Positions 1-9,342 of a stretch of DNA of 64,000 nt are shown here, piece after piece (position 1 is the first letter of the stretch; every line of letters begins with the position of its first letter). Source of the DNA: Paenibacillus sp. cl123 (lineage in GTDB: Bacteria; Bacillota; Bacilli; Paenibacillales; NBRC-103111); the NCBI RefSeq assembly GCF_900101595.1, contig NZ_FMYY01000007.1:62001-126000 (forward strand). Reading direction: 5' to 3'. Under the pieces are notes generated by a model. That model saw only the letters and a program-made list of their open reading frames with translations. It searched no databases and was not told where the DNA came from. The translations under genes and the position numbers were made by a program.

Positions 1-1577
1 AGACCGTGAATGAGCAGATCGTCGAATGGCATACGATCCGTAAATTCCAGCGAGCTGAAAATCATCCGCGACACCCAGAACGGAATAATGTCATAGCCCG
101 TTACCAGCAGGCTGTTCGGGAAGTAGCGCTTCAGGTCGTCAGTCTCTTCCGGCCACCCCATGGTGGAGAAAGGCCACAGAGCGGAGCTGAACCACGTGTC
201 GAGCACGTCGTTGTCCTGCTGCAGGCGAGAGCCTCCGCAATGCCCGCAGCCCTTCGCATCCTCCATGGATACGGTCAATTCGCCGCAATCCTCGCAGTAC
301 CAAGCCGGTATCCGATGGCCCCACCACAGCTGGCGGGAAATACACCAGTCACGGATATTCTCCATCCAGTGCAAATAGGTTTTCTCGAAGCGGTCGGGCA
401 CAAATTTCACACCGTCTCCGGACTTCTGCAAATTGACAGCCCGCTCGGCCAGCGGCTTCATGGCGACGAACCATTGTGTGGACAAATAAGGCTCCACGAC
501 GGCGCCGCTGCGCTCGCTGTGGCCGACCTGATGCACATGCTCCTCGATCTTCAGCAGCACGCCCTGCTCCTTCATGTCGGCGACGATCTGCTTGCGGCAT
601 TCGAACCGGTCGAGTCCGTTGTACTTGCCGGCATTTTCATTCATCTTGCCGGATTCGTCCATCACCAGCACCTGCGGCAGATCATGGCGGCTCCCTACCT
701 CGAAGTCGTTCGGATCGTGAGCCGGCGTAATTTTCACCGCGCCGCTGCCGAACTCCTTGTCCACGTATTCATCCCCGACGATCGGAATCTCGCGGCCGAT
801 AATAGGCAGCACCAGCGTCTTGCCGATCAGATGCTTGTAGCGCTCATCCTCCGGATGGACGGCTACCGCCGTATCGCCCAGCATCGTCTCGGGGCGGGTC
901 GTCGCAACAACGATAAACTCGCCGCTGTCCTTTACCGGGTACCTAAGATGGTAGAGAGCGCCCTGCACTTCCTTGTATTCGACTTCAATGTCGGAGAGCG
1001 CCGTCCGTGCGGCAGGATCCCAGTTAATAATCCGTTTGCCCCGGTAAATGAGCCCTTTCTCGTACAGCCGCACGAATACTTCCCGAACGGCTTTGGAGAG
1101 CCCTTCATCAAGCGTGAACCGCTCGCGGGAATAATCCAGCGACAAGCCCATCTTCGCCCATTGCCCGCGGATCGTGCCTGCGTAGTGGTCCTTCCACTCC
1201 CACACCTTCTCCAGAAACTTCTCCCGCCCGAGATCGTAGCGGGTGAGCCCTTCTTCCCGCAGCTTCTGCTCCACGCGGGTTTGCGTCGCAATGCCCGCAT
1301 GGTCGGTGCCCGGCAGCCACAGCGCATCGTAGCCCTGCATCCGCTTGAAGCGCGTCATAATATCCTGCAGCGTGTTGTCGAGCGCATGCCCGATGTGCAG
1401 CATGCCCGTCACGTTCGGCGGAGGGATGACGATCGTGTAGGGCTCGGCGTCCGGACGCTTGCCTGCTTGAAAGTATTGACCCTCCAGCCAGAAGTCATAC
1501 CATTTCTTCTCGCTTTCCTTCGGATCATAGGTGGTGGGCATCGTCGTCTCCGGCGCTCCTTGTTTCATCTCTTCCAT
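1..1577 (-). CDS. valS: Valine--tRNA ligase, N-terminal part (cut by window edge)
   Basis: Charges tRNA-Val with valine in the cytoplasm. About 525 codons are visible on the minus strand and the 3' part lies beyond base 1. The class I HIGH signature is at residues 61-64, after PPPNVTGML. The middle region holds the editing-domain segments typical of ValRS ([27 protein letters not shown]). The KMSKS loop falls just outside the window. I chose the ATG at 1577 (MEEMKQ) because GAGGAG lies about 9 nt upstream; ATGs at 1583 and 1568 are possible. A T-box leader lies directly upstream. As in Bacillus, valS sits next to spoVID and the hem genes. Confidence 0.97.
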   Translation of the reverse strand, partial: MEEMKQGAPETTMPTTYDPKESEKKWYDFWLEGQYFQAGKRPDAEPYTIVIPPPNVTGMLHIGHALDNTLQDIMTRFKRMQGYDALWLPGTDHAGIATQTRVEQKLREEGLTRYDLGREKFLEKVWEWKDHYAGTIRGQWAKMGLSLDYSRERFTLDEGLSKAVREVFVRLYEKGLIYRGKRIINWDPAARTALSDIEVEYKEVQGALYHLRYPVKDSGEFIVVATTRPETMLGDTAVAVHPEDERYKHLIGKTLVLPIIGREIPIVGDEYVDKEFGSGAVKITPAHDPNDFEVGSRHDLPQVLVMDESGKMNENAGKYNGLDRFECRKQIVADMKEQGVLLKIEEHVHQVGHSERSGAVVEPYLSTQWFVAMKPLAERAVNLQKSGDGVKFVPDRFEKTYLHWMENIRDWCISRQLWWGHRIPAWYCEDCGELTVSMEDAKGCGHCGGSRLQQDNDVLDTWFSSALWPFSTMGWPEETDDLKRYFPNSLLVTGYDIIPFWVSRMIFSSLEFTDRMPFDDLLIHG

Positions 1578-1734
1578 CCTCATTCACTCCTCGGTAAGTG
1601 TAATAACAACGCTACTTTTAAAAATCCGGTGAACAACGCGCGGCCCGCGGCCGATCGGGGCTTCCACTCGCCGTTTCCACTCCCCGTCGGCTCTCCGGCC
1701 TCTTGCTCAACAGACGTTTAAGTCCCTTAAACAA

Positions 1735-2022
1735 TGAAAAAAGCCTGTCGCCGCAAAGGACGAAGGCTTACGCTTCCGTGGTACCACCTTTATTCCGCAT
1801 GCCTGACGACTAACCGGAACGTTCCCGGCCGCCTGTATGCATACGGCTCTTAGACAGATAACGGCTGTGACCGGCCGAATCTAAGCATTCCGCTTCAATC
1901 CGGCAACTCCGGGGCGACTTCAACAGGTACGTCCTGCAGAACCTCTCAGCATGTAGCCGGCTCCGCTCTCTGAAGGATTCGCTGCTTACTACTCCCTTTC
2001 CACGTTATTACAGCTTCTTATG
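1735..2022 (-). ncRNA. T-box riboswitch leader of valS
   Basis: The valS leader carries the conserved T-box antiterminator core AAGGTGGTACCACGG (minus strand, 1776-1790). It is followed by an intrinsic terminator with arms AAGCCT/AGGCTT (1741-1769) and a T run. Upstream bulges and GAGAG/AGTA-like elements fit stem I. GTA or GTC triplets near 1926-1932 could be the specifier, but I could not fold stem I confidently. Uncharged tRNA-Val would favour antitermination and raise synthetase expression. Confidence 0.92.
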
Positions 2023-2028
2023 CCTACT

Positions 2029-2057
2029 ATGATAAACAATCCCGGGGTCAGAGTCAA
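2029..2057 (-). promoter_or_regulatory. SigA-type promoter of valS
   Basis: On the minus strand, -35 TTGACT (2052-2057) and -10 TATCAT (2029-2034) are separated by exactly 17 nt. They lie immediately upstream of the T-box leader. Confidence 0.7.
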
Positions 2058-2150
2058 TATGAGGCGGGGACATCGGGCCTTTCGGCACGAAAAAAAGGCT
2101 TCGGAAGGCGATTGCCGAATTTCATCGGGAGCTTATACCCTCCGAGATTT

Positions 2151-2192
2151 GCAAAAAAATCCGGATAAGCCTTTTGTCAGGCCATCCGGATT
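2151..2192 (-). terminator. Intrinsic terminator after spoVID
   Basis: On the minus strand, 9-nt arms AATCCGGAT/ATCCGGATT enclose a GGCC..GGCTT inner pairing and are followed by seven T. It starts about 12 nt after the spoVID stop. Confidence 0.85.
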
Positions 2193-2204
2193 TCTGTGGA
2201 AGCT

Positions 2205-3293
2205 TTAGCGTGGAATATATACGATTTGGCCGGCTGCCAGCTCGTTGTCCCCCAGCCGGTTGTACAGCACAAGCTCACGCGGGTTCAGCTCGTATTTTTT
2301 GGCGATCGTCTCCAGCGTGTCCTCCTTCTGTACGATGACAAGCCGGACTTTCTTGAATTCCTGCTGGTCTCCGCGCCGCGAAAGCAGCAGATTGCCCCAC
2401 TCCATTCTCTGGGCGGAAGCCGCTTCAGCTGCGGCCTGCGCCTGCGCGGCTTCCTCGGCTGCGCGCGCCTCGGATTTGGACGCGCTGTAATTGATCAGCG
2501 ATGCCAGTCCGAAAGCCCCCGGCTTGGGCGCGGCATTGTCAGCCGCGGCAGCGGGAGGTTCCTCGGCCGGCGCCTTCTTGGCCCCGAAACCTACCTTCAG
2601 CTCCTTCTTCTCCGCTTCAGGAGCCTGCTCGGCTTGAGGCTGCCAGTCGTTCACAGGTTCTTCTAAGGGTGCAGCCTCCGCATCCTCCGGCATCTCCGGC
2701 TCGTTTTCCTCCGCAACCTCCTGAGGCGGCGGCTCCTCCAGCCGGCTGCCGAACGATTCCGCCGTGTCCGCCGCCGGCACCTGAAAAGCCGCCTGATCCT
2801 CTTGACGCTGCCTGACTTGAGCGTCTCCGTCAAACGCTTCGGTCCGCGCATTGGCCGCTTCATGCACGAAGACAACCTCTTCCTCGGTCTCCCGCCAGGA
2901 GGGCTCCTGCTCATCCCGGGAGGCGTTGACCTCCAGCCCGTTCAGCGACAGCACGCCGGTAATATTCAGACTTCTCGGAGACAGCAGGTCCACGTCGAAA
3001 TTTTCGATTTCGACCGCTATCTCCTCCACGCGGGCTACCCGGTTCATCGGCAGCGTAATTTCCACGGGGATCAGATGCTCCAGCCTTTGCGATTCGCGGC
3101 CTAATTCATCCACATAGCTGCCGTTTAATAGCAGATTGCCGCGCAATACAGCTTGTTCCCCCTGAGTAAGCACTTGAATATGAGGTACCAGCTCGACGCC
3201 CTCCAGCTGCTTGATACCGAGCACTTCATCGCTGACGTGCACCCGCTCATAAATATCGAACCGTAATCCGTTTGATGGTGTTGTCAATGTCAT
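2205..3293 (-). CDS. spoVID: Stage VI sporulation protein D-like, LysM at C-terminus
   Basis: Likely spore-coat morphogenetic protein that takes part in encasement of the forespore. The 362-aa product has a SpoVID-type N-terminal domain (about residues 1-130, DIYERVHVSDEV and following). A long acidic Ala/Glu/Pro-rich middle (about 130-300) looks disordered. A C-terminal LysM domain (about 315-362) contains VQKEDTLETIAKKYELNPREL and ends QIVYIPR. The start has GGGAGGA 5-6 nt upstream. Position next to valS and downstream of the hem cluster matches B. subtilis hemL-spoVID-ysxE-valS, although no ysxE-like gene is present here. Confidence 0.9.
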   Translation of the reverse strand: MTLTTPSNGLRFDIYERVHVSDEVLGIKQLEGVELVPHIQVLTQGEQAVLRGNLLLNGSYVDELGRESQRLEHLIPVEITLPMNRVARVEEIAVEIENFDVDLLSPRSLNITGVLSLNGLEVNASRDEQEPSWRETEEEVVFVHEAANARTEAFDGDAQVRQRQEDQAAFQVPAADTAESFGSRLEEPPPQEVAEENEPEMPEDAEAAPLEEPVNDWQPQAEQAPEAEKKELKVGFGAKKAPAEEPPAAAADNAAPKPGAFGLASLINYSASKSEARAAEEAAQAQAAAEAASAQRMEWGNLLLSRRGDQQEFKKVRLVIVQKEDTLETIAKKYELNPRELVLYNRLGDNELAAGQIVYIPR

Positions 3294-3368
3294 GTCCTCC
3301 CTTTCTTGATCCTAAGAGCCCCATTGTCCTATCCCATTTATATGGCTCTTGCGGAAGGAGCATGACAT

Positions 3369-4259
3369 CTATTTTTCAAGCCGCGCTTGCAAGGCCGTCA
3401 AATCCTCGGGCCATGGCGCATCTACGGCGATGGTCTCGCCTGTCAGCGGATGGGGGAAAACAAGCCGTTCTCCATGGAGCGCTTGACGCGCGATCGGGTC
3501 TGCCGGTCCCCCGTATAAAACATCTCCGAGCAAAGGGTGGCCGAGGTGGCTCATATGCACGCGAATTTGATGGGTACGCCCCGTCTCCAGCGTAAGCCGG
3601 ACGAGCGTGGCATGCTTCCACACCTGCAGCCGCTCGTAGCGCGTCACCGCACGATCGCCCGAAGGCGACACTCTTCTTCGCGTCGGATGATGCCTGTCAC
3701 GGCCGATAGCGGCATCTATTCTGCCCTTCGCGCGCGCGACTTGCCCTTGAACGATAGCGACATAAGTCCGTTCAATCCGCTTCTCGCTCATCCATACGTC
3801 CAGACGGCTTTGCACCCAGGCGTATTTGGCAAATAAAACCGGTCCGGTCGTATCCTCGTCCAGCCGGTGGATATGACGGGGACGGCAGGGTCTTCCTTCC
3901 AGATACAGCCGCCGGCTAACCGCTTGGGACAATGCTCCGGTTTCCAGCGGCTCGGTCGGATGCACTTTCATCCCGGCAGGCTTGCCTGCAACCAGGCAGA
4001 AATCATCCTCGTACAGGAGCTCCGCTTCTTCCGGCTCCCCCGATTGTCCGGCCTCCGCCGCTCCATACTGACTCTCCTCCAGTGGGAACAGCTTCAGCCG
4101 CAGCCGGCTGCCCTGCCACAGCAACCCCTCGCTGTGCAGCAAGGTCCGGCTCCACTTGTCGCCAACCAGCGCAGCGGCCGCCTCCCTCGCCTCGTCCCGG
4201 CTGCTTATATCCGTGCGGTGCCGCCATTCCAGCCACTCGCCTTTCCTCAGCCAGCTCAC
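3369..4259 (-). CDS. RluA-family pseudouridine synthase
   Basis: Isomerises uridine to pseudouridine in rRNA or tRNA; the target cannot be told from sequence. The 296-aa protein carries the catalytic motif HRLDEDTTG (about residues 131-139), where the Asp of HRLD is the expected nucleophile, and the C-terminal GRTHQIRVHMSHLGHPLLGD segment. The N-terminal part may be a divergent S4-like region. GTG at 4259 is the likely start because it overlaps the stop of the small upstream gene as GTGA, suggesting translational coupling. It is transcribed towards spoVID, with a 75-nt gap. Confidence 0.9.
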   Translation of the reverse strand: MSWLRKGEWLEWRHRTDISSRDEAREAAAALVGDKWSRTLLHSEGLLWQGSRLRLKLFPLEESQYGAAEAGQSGEPEEAELLYEDDFCLVAGKPAGMKVHPTEPLETGALSQAVSRRLYLEGRPCRPRHIHRLDEDTTGPVLFAKYAWVQSRLDVWMSEKRIERTYVAIVQGQVARAKGRIDAAIGRDRHHPTRRRVSPSGDRAVTRYERLQVWKHATLVRLTLETGRTHQIRVHMSHLGHPLLGDVLYGGPADPIARQALHGERLVFPHPLTGETIAVDAPWPEDLTALQARLEK

Positions 4260-4420
4260 GACGGCTTCGCCTCCCTGCCCGCAGCCTGCTTGTCCAGCCG
4301 CTTCCTCCTGCTGTGCTCATAGAAAGCATAGCCCAGAATCAAGATGAGTCCGAGCGCAAACAACCCGAATACTAGCAGCATCTCCAACGTGATTCCAAAC
4401 AAACTGTATCGCTGCAGCAC
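4256..4420 (-). CDS. Small single-pass membrane protein (54 aa)
   Basis: A short frame starting with GTG at 4420 encodes 54 residues. Residues about 7-32 form one hydrophobic span (FGITLEMLLVFGLFALGLIL), followed by a basic tail rich in Arg/Lys (EHSRRKRLDKQ). Its TGA overlaps the GTG start of the pseudouridine synthase by 4 nt, which is the main reason to believe in it. The ribosome site (GGGGCGAG) is weak. I do not recognise the family. The tail is expected on the cytoplasmic side by the positive-inside rule. Confidence 0.6.
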   Translation of the reverse strand: MLQRYSLFGITLEMLLVFGLFALGLILILGYAFYEHSRRKRLDKQAAGREAKPS

Positions 4421-4617
4421 ATGTCTCGCCCCATTCGTTCATATCTATGTAATATCTGTCATTGTACCAAAGCCGCCGCCTTTCTCAAAGCGATTACATT
4501 GCCAGCGCACCCTTCATCTTACTCTAGCGGTTTCTGTTAAAAACAGTCGATTTATGATAGAATAACCTAAGGTTCATAGACATAATAGGCCTACGTGGGC
4601 CTGTTGTTGGGAGAGGA

Positions 4618-6399
4618 ATGCATTTGAAAGGCAGTTTGCTAGCGATTCGTCAGTGGAGCATTATTAAGAAGACGTTGTTTGTCGTCGCGCTGCTTACTTT
4701 TTGTACATCCAGCTTTCTGTATTTGACGGTACCGGGCGGCAAGATGCGCCAATGGATGGCGGAGACCGTCATCACCACTCAGCACCGCAGCTGGGCATGG
4801 ATTTTCGTCGGCGCCGAGCAGCGCGATCTGATGGTGAAGAAGCTGCAGGACGATATTGAGCTTGCGGCCGCGGAGAAGCATAATCTGGGGCTTGTTTCGG
4901 TGCGTTCCAATACGGAGAAGCACCGGTCTATCGATGAGTTGATTAAGGTCGAGGATATTTCCTCGCAGTTCTACAAGGGCAAGAAGATGTACGTGTACGA
5001 CCCGACGACCATCAAGATCATGACGCCAAGCAAAGTCGGCGAAGGAGAGCGCATCACCTCCATGGTGAGCCGGACCGGCGCGGTCGCAGGCTTGAACGGG
5101 GGAGCTTTCAATGATCCCGAAGGGCTCGGGAACGGTTTCGCCGCACTCGGGATGATTGTCTCCGAGGGTGAAATTATTTTCACTGACCAAGACGGCTCCA
5201 TCCCGCAGCATATTGTCGGATTTACGAAGGAAGGCCGGCTTGTCGTCGGGAAATACGATGCGTTCGAGCTGAGAGATATGGGTGTTACGGAGGCCGTTTC
5301 CTTCTACCCCCGTCTCATCGCCAATGGCAAACCGCTGATTACCAGCGGCGACGGCGGCTGGGGCCGCGCGCCCCGGACCGTGGTCGGCCAGCGCGCCGAC
5401 GGCACGGTCATCTTCATCGTCGTCGACGGACGCCAGACGCATAGCGTCGGCGCTACGCTCAAGGAGATGCAGGATCTGCTGCTGGAGGAAGGCTGCGTGA
5501 TCGCAGGCAATCTGGACGGCGGCGCATCTTCCGAGCTGGTCGTGGACGGAGAGTTGGTTACGAAGCCGTCCAGCCGTTATGGGGAGCGCAGGCTGCCTTC
5601 GGCCTTCCTCGTATACGACAATCCCGCTTCCGTACGGGCTCCCCGCATCTGGGACGGCGTCGACAAGATCGATGCCGGCGGCTCCTACGACCATCCGGAT
5701 TATTTACGGGAGCAGGCCGAGAAGAAAGCGAAGCTGCAGCAAACTCCGCCTGCTTCGACAAGCAAGCCGCCCGTTGAAACGGATAAGACGAAGCAGGGGA
5801 GCGGCAAGCAGGAGAACGGGAAGGCTCCGAGCGGCGGCACAAGCGATCCAGGCAAGACAGGCGCGCCTGCCACTGGCAGCAAAACGCCTTCCTCGCCCGG
5901 AACCGGCGCGAACGGTAAGAACGGTTCGCCGGCAGCTCCGACAGAGAAGGACAAAGCAAGCGGCGGCGGGAACGCAGACTCGGGTTCAGCCAAAGGCGGC
6001 ACCGCTTCGGACGCAGACAAGGAAGGCGGCGCCAAGACGGCCCCCGGCGGTACGCCGACGCCATCAGGAACAGACGGGCAGACGCAACCGGATAAAACGG
6101 GAGCAGGCAGCCCAGCCCCGCCGGACGGGACAGGAGCCGCAGGCTCCTCTCCCCCTTCGGCTGGCGGCCAGCCCGTTGAAGCTCCGGCGAAGGGAACGGA
6201 CAAGCCGCAGGCCAATCCGCCCGCAACCGTGCCGTCAGGAAATACGTCAACGGCCGAGACAAGCTCTTCCGCCAAACCGGCAAAGGATACCCCAACAGAC
6301 GCGGTCAGGCGAGACACAGCCAACCCGGCTTCAGGCACGGCGACTCCGCCGGCCCCAGGGACGACGGCTCCGGCAGACTCACCGGTAAAAGCGCCTTAG
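4618..6399 (+). CDS. Phosphodiester glycosidase family protein with long disordered tail
   Basis: The 593-aa protein has an N-terminal membrane anchor or signal (about residues 17-38). A NAGPA/phosphodiester glycosidase domain (about 110-345) contains GLNGGAFNDP, RTVVGQRADGTVIFIVVDGRQ and GNLDGGASSELVVDG. The family hydrolyses sugar phosphodiesters such as uncovered GlcNAc-1-phosphate linkages; the substrate here is unknown and a wall or exopolysaccharide role is inference. Residues about 370-593 are low-complexity Pro/Ser/Thr/Gly/Lys, likely a wall-spanning linker. GGGAGAGG precedes the ATG. It is a single-gene unit ending in a clear terminator. Confidence 0.88.
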   Translation: MHLKGSLLAIRQWSIIKKTLFVVALLTFCTSSFLYLTVPGGKMRQWMAETVITTQHRSWAWIFVGAEQRDLMVKKLQDDIELAAAEKHNLGLVSVRSNTEKHRSIDELIKVEDISSQFYKGKKMYVYDPTTIKIMTPSKVGEGERITSMVSRTGAVAGLNGGAFNDPEGLGNGFAALGMIVSEGEIIFTDQDGSIPQHIVGFTKEGRLVVGKYDAFELRDMGVTEAVSFYPRLIANGKPLITSGDGGWGRAPRTVVGQRADGTVIFIVVDGRQTHSVGATLKEMQDLLLEEGCVIAGNLDGGASSELVVDGELVTKPSSRYGERRLPSAFLVYDNPASVRAPRIWDGVDKIDAGGSYDHPDYLREQAEKKAKLQQTPPASTSKPPVETDKTKQGSGKQENGKAPSGGTSDPGKTGAPATGSKTPSSPGTGANGKNGSPAAPTEKDKASGGGNADSGSAKGGTASDADKEGGAKTAPGGTPTPSGTDGQTQPDKTGAGSPAPPDGTGAAGSSPPSAGGQPVEAPAKGTDKPQANPPATVPSGNTSTAETSSSAKPAKDTPTDAVRRDTANPASGTATPPAPGTTAPADSPVKAP

Positions 6400-6432
6400 C
6401 AAGCTACATAAGCATAATGCCCGTTCGGCTTG

Positions 6433-6462
6433 AAGCCCGTCCCTCATCGGACGGGCTTTTGA
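6433..6462 (+). terminator. Intrinsic terminator after the glycosidase gene
   Basis: Perfect 10-nt arms AAGCCCGTCC/GGACGGGCTT (6433-6442 and 6449-6458) with a 6-nt loop are followed by TTTT on the plus strand. It may also serve the convergent DUF3231 gene. Confidence 0.85.
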
Positions 6463-6532
6463 GTTTGCCTCGCATTTGCAGACTCCCTGTCCGCGTCAGG
6501 CAAGAACATTATTTTCCGCATCATCTCTGCGC

Positions 6533-7540
6533 CTACGATCTTGTCAGCTTTCTGCGATCCTCCACTTGGGGAGGCTCCTCCAACCATCCGTGCCTGATCA
6601 TAAGCTCTGCGCCTTCTTTCAAAAAAGGCAAAATCTTCTGCGCCGTGTGAGCCATCGCAAGCGGCAAATCGCTGCGCAAACTGAACGCTCCGCCGAGCGC
6701 GTTGCTGCCGAGACCGAAGGCCCCCAGCAGATTGGTAAGATACATCATCAGCTTGTCGGAAAACGGGGCCACCGTTGAATTGGTAGCTTTTCCAGCATGC
6801 GTAGCCGGCGGTTCGATATAGTCGCGACGCAGAAACTCGCCCAGCGTCGTCTCTATGCCTTTGGACAATTCCATCCCTTTGATGAAATAGTTCTTCACAT
6901 CCCGATCATTGGCAACTTGTGCAAAGCCGATCATAAGCTGCATCCCCGTCAGATTCGTTTCAATAGCATGATGGATAAGCGAGATTTCAATGGCATTAAG
7001 CGCTCGTTTCTCTCCTATCCATTTAAATCCTGTCAAATAGCTGTCATCTTTAACAAAACTGACTTCCTTCGGCATGGACATATAGGGCGGGCGCACAAGG
7101 ACGCCTTTGTCGAGCAGAAGCTGCGAGCACCGGTTAAAAATGCTTTGAGAGCTTGCTTCTAATCGCTCATAGAGCTGACGAATGTCTTTGCGGTAAGACA
7201 TCGTAAAATGAAGCGCGAAGAGATTGACTTCTATCTTACTGATCATGTGCAGAAACATAGGCTCGTACAGATAATCAAAAAGCTTTGGAACGCCCGGATG
7301 CACATCTTCGGCTGTAAAGCCAATCGGAACCACAGCCCCGTCAGCTTGAAAAATCTGTGCAATTTCATGGATAAAACTTTTCGTGGCTTCGTAAGCTGAA
7401 TGGATAATGCTTTGAATGTCTGCGTCGTCGGCATGTTCACGCAAATACTCCAAAAATCTTAGAAGCATGGTTTTCTCTTGATAATCCAACCACAGATTCC
7501 CTAATTCGGATGATGTCAAGGGAGTACTGTTTGCTTCCAT
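6533..7540 (-). CDS. DUF3231 family protein
   Basis: The 335-aa, mainly helical protein resembles the DUF3231 family of spore formers. It appears to consist of two related halves (about residues 1-165 and 166-335), each a helical bundle beginning with an LLLRFLEYLREHADD- or ISLIHHAIETN-like helix. Function is unknown; a ferritin-like fold is often proposed for the family but no metal ligands can be asserted from reading. I chose ATG 7540 (MEANSTP) because GGAG lies 8 nt upstream; a longer frame from 7630 adds 30 residues without a ribosome site. Confidence 0.8.
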   Translation of the reverse strand: MEANSTPLTSSELGNLWLDYQEKTMLLRFLEYLREHADDADIQSIIHSAYEATKSFIHEIAQIFQADGAVVPIGFTAEDVHPGVPKLFDYLYEPMFLHMISKIEVNLFALHFTMSYRKDIRQLYERLEASSQSIFNRCSQLLLDKGVLVRPPYMSMPKEVSFVKDDSYLTGFKWIGEKRALNAIEISLIHHAIETNLTGMQLMIGFAQVANDRDVKNYFIKGMELSKGIETTLGEFLRRDYIEPPATHAGKATNSTVAPFSDKLMMYLTNLLGAFGLGSNALGGAFSLRSDLPLAMAHTAQKILPFLKEGAELMIRHGWLEEPPQVEDRRKLTRS

Positions 7541-7673
7541 AGACAACACTCCTTCGTTTTTTATCGTTATTATTTCAATTGCGGGAAATAATATCCACGA
7601 AAAGCATATTGTTTGCAGAATTCGCCCCATTCAGGACTTTCCCCCTAAAGACGACGCCCATGCTGGCGTACAT

Positions 7674-7711
7674 AGAAAAAAGCCTGGCAGACGTGGGTCT
7701 CTGCCAGACTT
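7674..7711 (-). terminator. Intrinsic terminator after hemL
   Basis: On the minus strand, arms AGTCTGGCAGA/TCTGCCAGGCT (7700-7710 and 7681-7691) are followed by six T. It lies about 25 nt past the hemL stop and closes the heme cluster. Confidence 0.9.
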
Positions 7712-7735
7712 TATATCCATTCAACCTATATCAGC

Positions 7736-9037
7736 CTACAGCGAGCGAAGCGCCTCCCGATGAGCCGCGATCGTTGCTTCAATATCTTCCTTGCTATGAG
7801 CGGTCGATATAAAGAAACCTTCGAACTGGGACGGCGGGATGCTGATCCCTCTATCCAGCAGACCGGCAAACACTTGATTAAAGCGCTGCAGGTCGGAGGT
7901 TTTGGCCGATTCGTAGTTGGTCACCGGCTGCTCCGTGTAGAACGGGCATACCATAGAGCCGATGCGGTTGATCGTCAGCGGAATGCCCAGCTCGGCCGCA
8001 TTGGCCCGCAAGCCATCCTCCAGACGGGCGCCGCGCTCCTCCAGCTGTTCATATACGCCCGGCTCGCCGAGCAGCTTGAGCGTCGTATAACCGGCCGCCA
8101 TCGCCAGCGGATTGCCGGACAAGGTGCCCGCCTGATAGATCGGCCCCGCCGGAGCGATGCGCTCCATGATCTCCCGCTTGCCTCCATAGGCTCCGACAGG
8201 CAGCCCGCCGCCGATGACCTTGCCAAGGCATGTCAGATCCGGGGTGATGCCGAACCTGCCCTGCGCACAGTTCAAGCCGACGCGGAAGCCGGTCATGACT
8301 TCGTCAAAGATAAGCAGCGTGCCGGCCGCGCTCGTAATGTCGCGCAAGCCCTGCAGAAATCCAGGCTGTGGCGGAACGACTCCCATATTGCCGGCGACAG
8401 GCTCTACGATAACGGCAGCGATCTCTTCGCCGAACTTCTCGAATGCCACCCGCACCGCTTCCAGATCGTTATACGGCACCGTAATCGTGTTCACGGCAAC
8501 GCTGTCCGGCACGCCAGGGCTGTCCGGCAAACCCAGCGTCGCCACGCCCGAACCCGCTTTGATCAAGAGGGAATCCGCATGGCCATGGTAGCAGCCTTCG
8601 AACTTCAGTATCTTGTTCCGGCCCGTATAACCGCGTGCGAGGCGCAGGGCGCTCATCGTCGCTTCCGTGCCTGAGCTGACCATCCGGACGAGTTCCATCG
8701 ACGGCACGCGCTCAATAACGAGCTTGGCCATCTCCGTCTCCAGCTCGGTAGGCGCGCCAAAGCTCGTCCCGAGCTCTGCTGCCTGCTTGATCGCCTCGAT
8801 AACCTCCGGGCGTGCATGGCCGAGTATGAGCGGCCCCCAGCTCCCGATATAGTCGATGAACTCGTTGCCATCGATATCGTAGACGCGCGATCCTACCCCC
8901 TTGTTCATGAACAAAGGGGTCAGGCCGACTGATTTGAAGGCGCGTACAGGGCTGTTGACGCCTCCCGGAATGTACTGCTTCGCTTCCTGAAAAGCTGCTG
9001 CCGACCGTGTTTCCGATCGTTCGCGGCGTTCGTTCAT
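7736..9037 (-). CDS. hemL: Glutamate-1-semialdehyde 2,1-aminomutase
   Basis: Converts glutamate-1-semialdehyde to 5-aminolevulinate with PLP, the second step after HemA. The roughly 433-aa protein shows the class III aminotransferase signature: [11 protein letters not shown], then [16 protein letters not shown] with the PLP lysine, and [13 protein letters not shown]. The N-terminus [20 protein letters not shown] is typical of HemL. I prefer ATG 9037 (MNERRERS); GTG 9046 is an alternative. It is the last gene of the hem cluster, separated from hemY by about 300 nt that hold a regulator-like fragment. Confidence 0.97.
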   Translation of the reverse strand: MNERRERSETRSAAAFQEAKQYIPGGVNSPVRAFKSVGLTPLFMNKGVGSRVYDIDGNEFIDYIGSWGPLILGHARPEVIEAIKQAAELGTSFGAPTELETEMAKLVIERVPSMELVRMVSSGTEATMSALRLARGYTGRNKILKFEGCYHGHADSLLIKAGSGVATLGLPDSPGVPDSVAVNTITVPYNDLEAVRVAFEKFGEEIAAVIVEPVAGNMGVVPPQPGFLQGLRDITSAAGTLLIFDEVMTGFRVGLNCAQGRFGITPDLTCLGKVIGGGLPVGAYGGKREIMERIAPAGPIYQAGTLSGNPLAMAAGYTTLKLLGEPGVYEQLEERGARLEDGLRANAAELGIPLTINRIGSMVCPFYTEQPVTNYESAKTSDLQRFNQVFAGLLDRGISIPPSQFEGFFISTAHSKEDIEATIAAHREALRSL

Positions 9038-9059
9038 TCCTCCCACACCTTTCCTGTAA

Positions 9060-9320
9060 TTGTACTTGAATCTGCTAATAAACCGCTATATATTGAGAGA
9101 AGCCGGGCCTATAAGCTTAATTAAGCTCGCCAACAAAAACGGCTTGCGTCACGGCAATCTGATCACATTCCGCACGATGCTGGACTATGATGAAATCTCC
9201 CAGCTCGCCAGCGTTCAGAAGCCTGTGCTTTTGCAGGTCATCCGGGATTTGCAGGAGAAGCGCATCCTGAGCTTCCAGGATAACGCCATGACTCTTCATC
9301 TCGGCAATCTGGCCGATTAA
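9060..9320 (+). pseudogene. Crp/Fnr-like winged-helix fragment, opposite to the hem genes
   Basis: A short plus-strand frame of 86 codons fills the hemY-hemL gap. Its translation reads like the C-terminal helix-turn-helix half of a Crp-type regulator: LIKLANKNGLRHGNLITF, then LDYDEISQLASVQKPVLL and IRDLQEKRILSF. There is no cyclic-nucleotide domain. The frame is closed by a TAA directly before its TTG, and no ribosome site is visible. It may be a decayed remnant, or chance. The similarity is by eye only. Confidence 0.35.
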
Positions 9321-9342
9321 CCCGTCAAACGGTCTGCCCACC

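Noticed and set aside
6-1721. Long plus-strand open frame of about 570 codons over valS
   Set aside because: It is the antisense of valS in a GC-rich gene; the minus strand gives HIGH and editing motifs of ValRS, and the plus translation has no recognisable domain.
9117-9341. 74-codon minus-strand frame after hemY
   Set aside because: No recognisable features or ribosome site; the plus-strand reading resembles a known HTH fold better.
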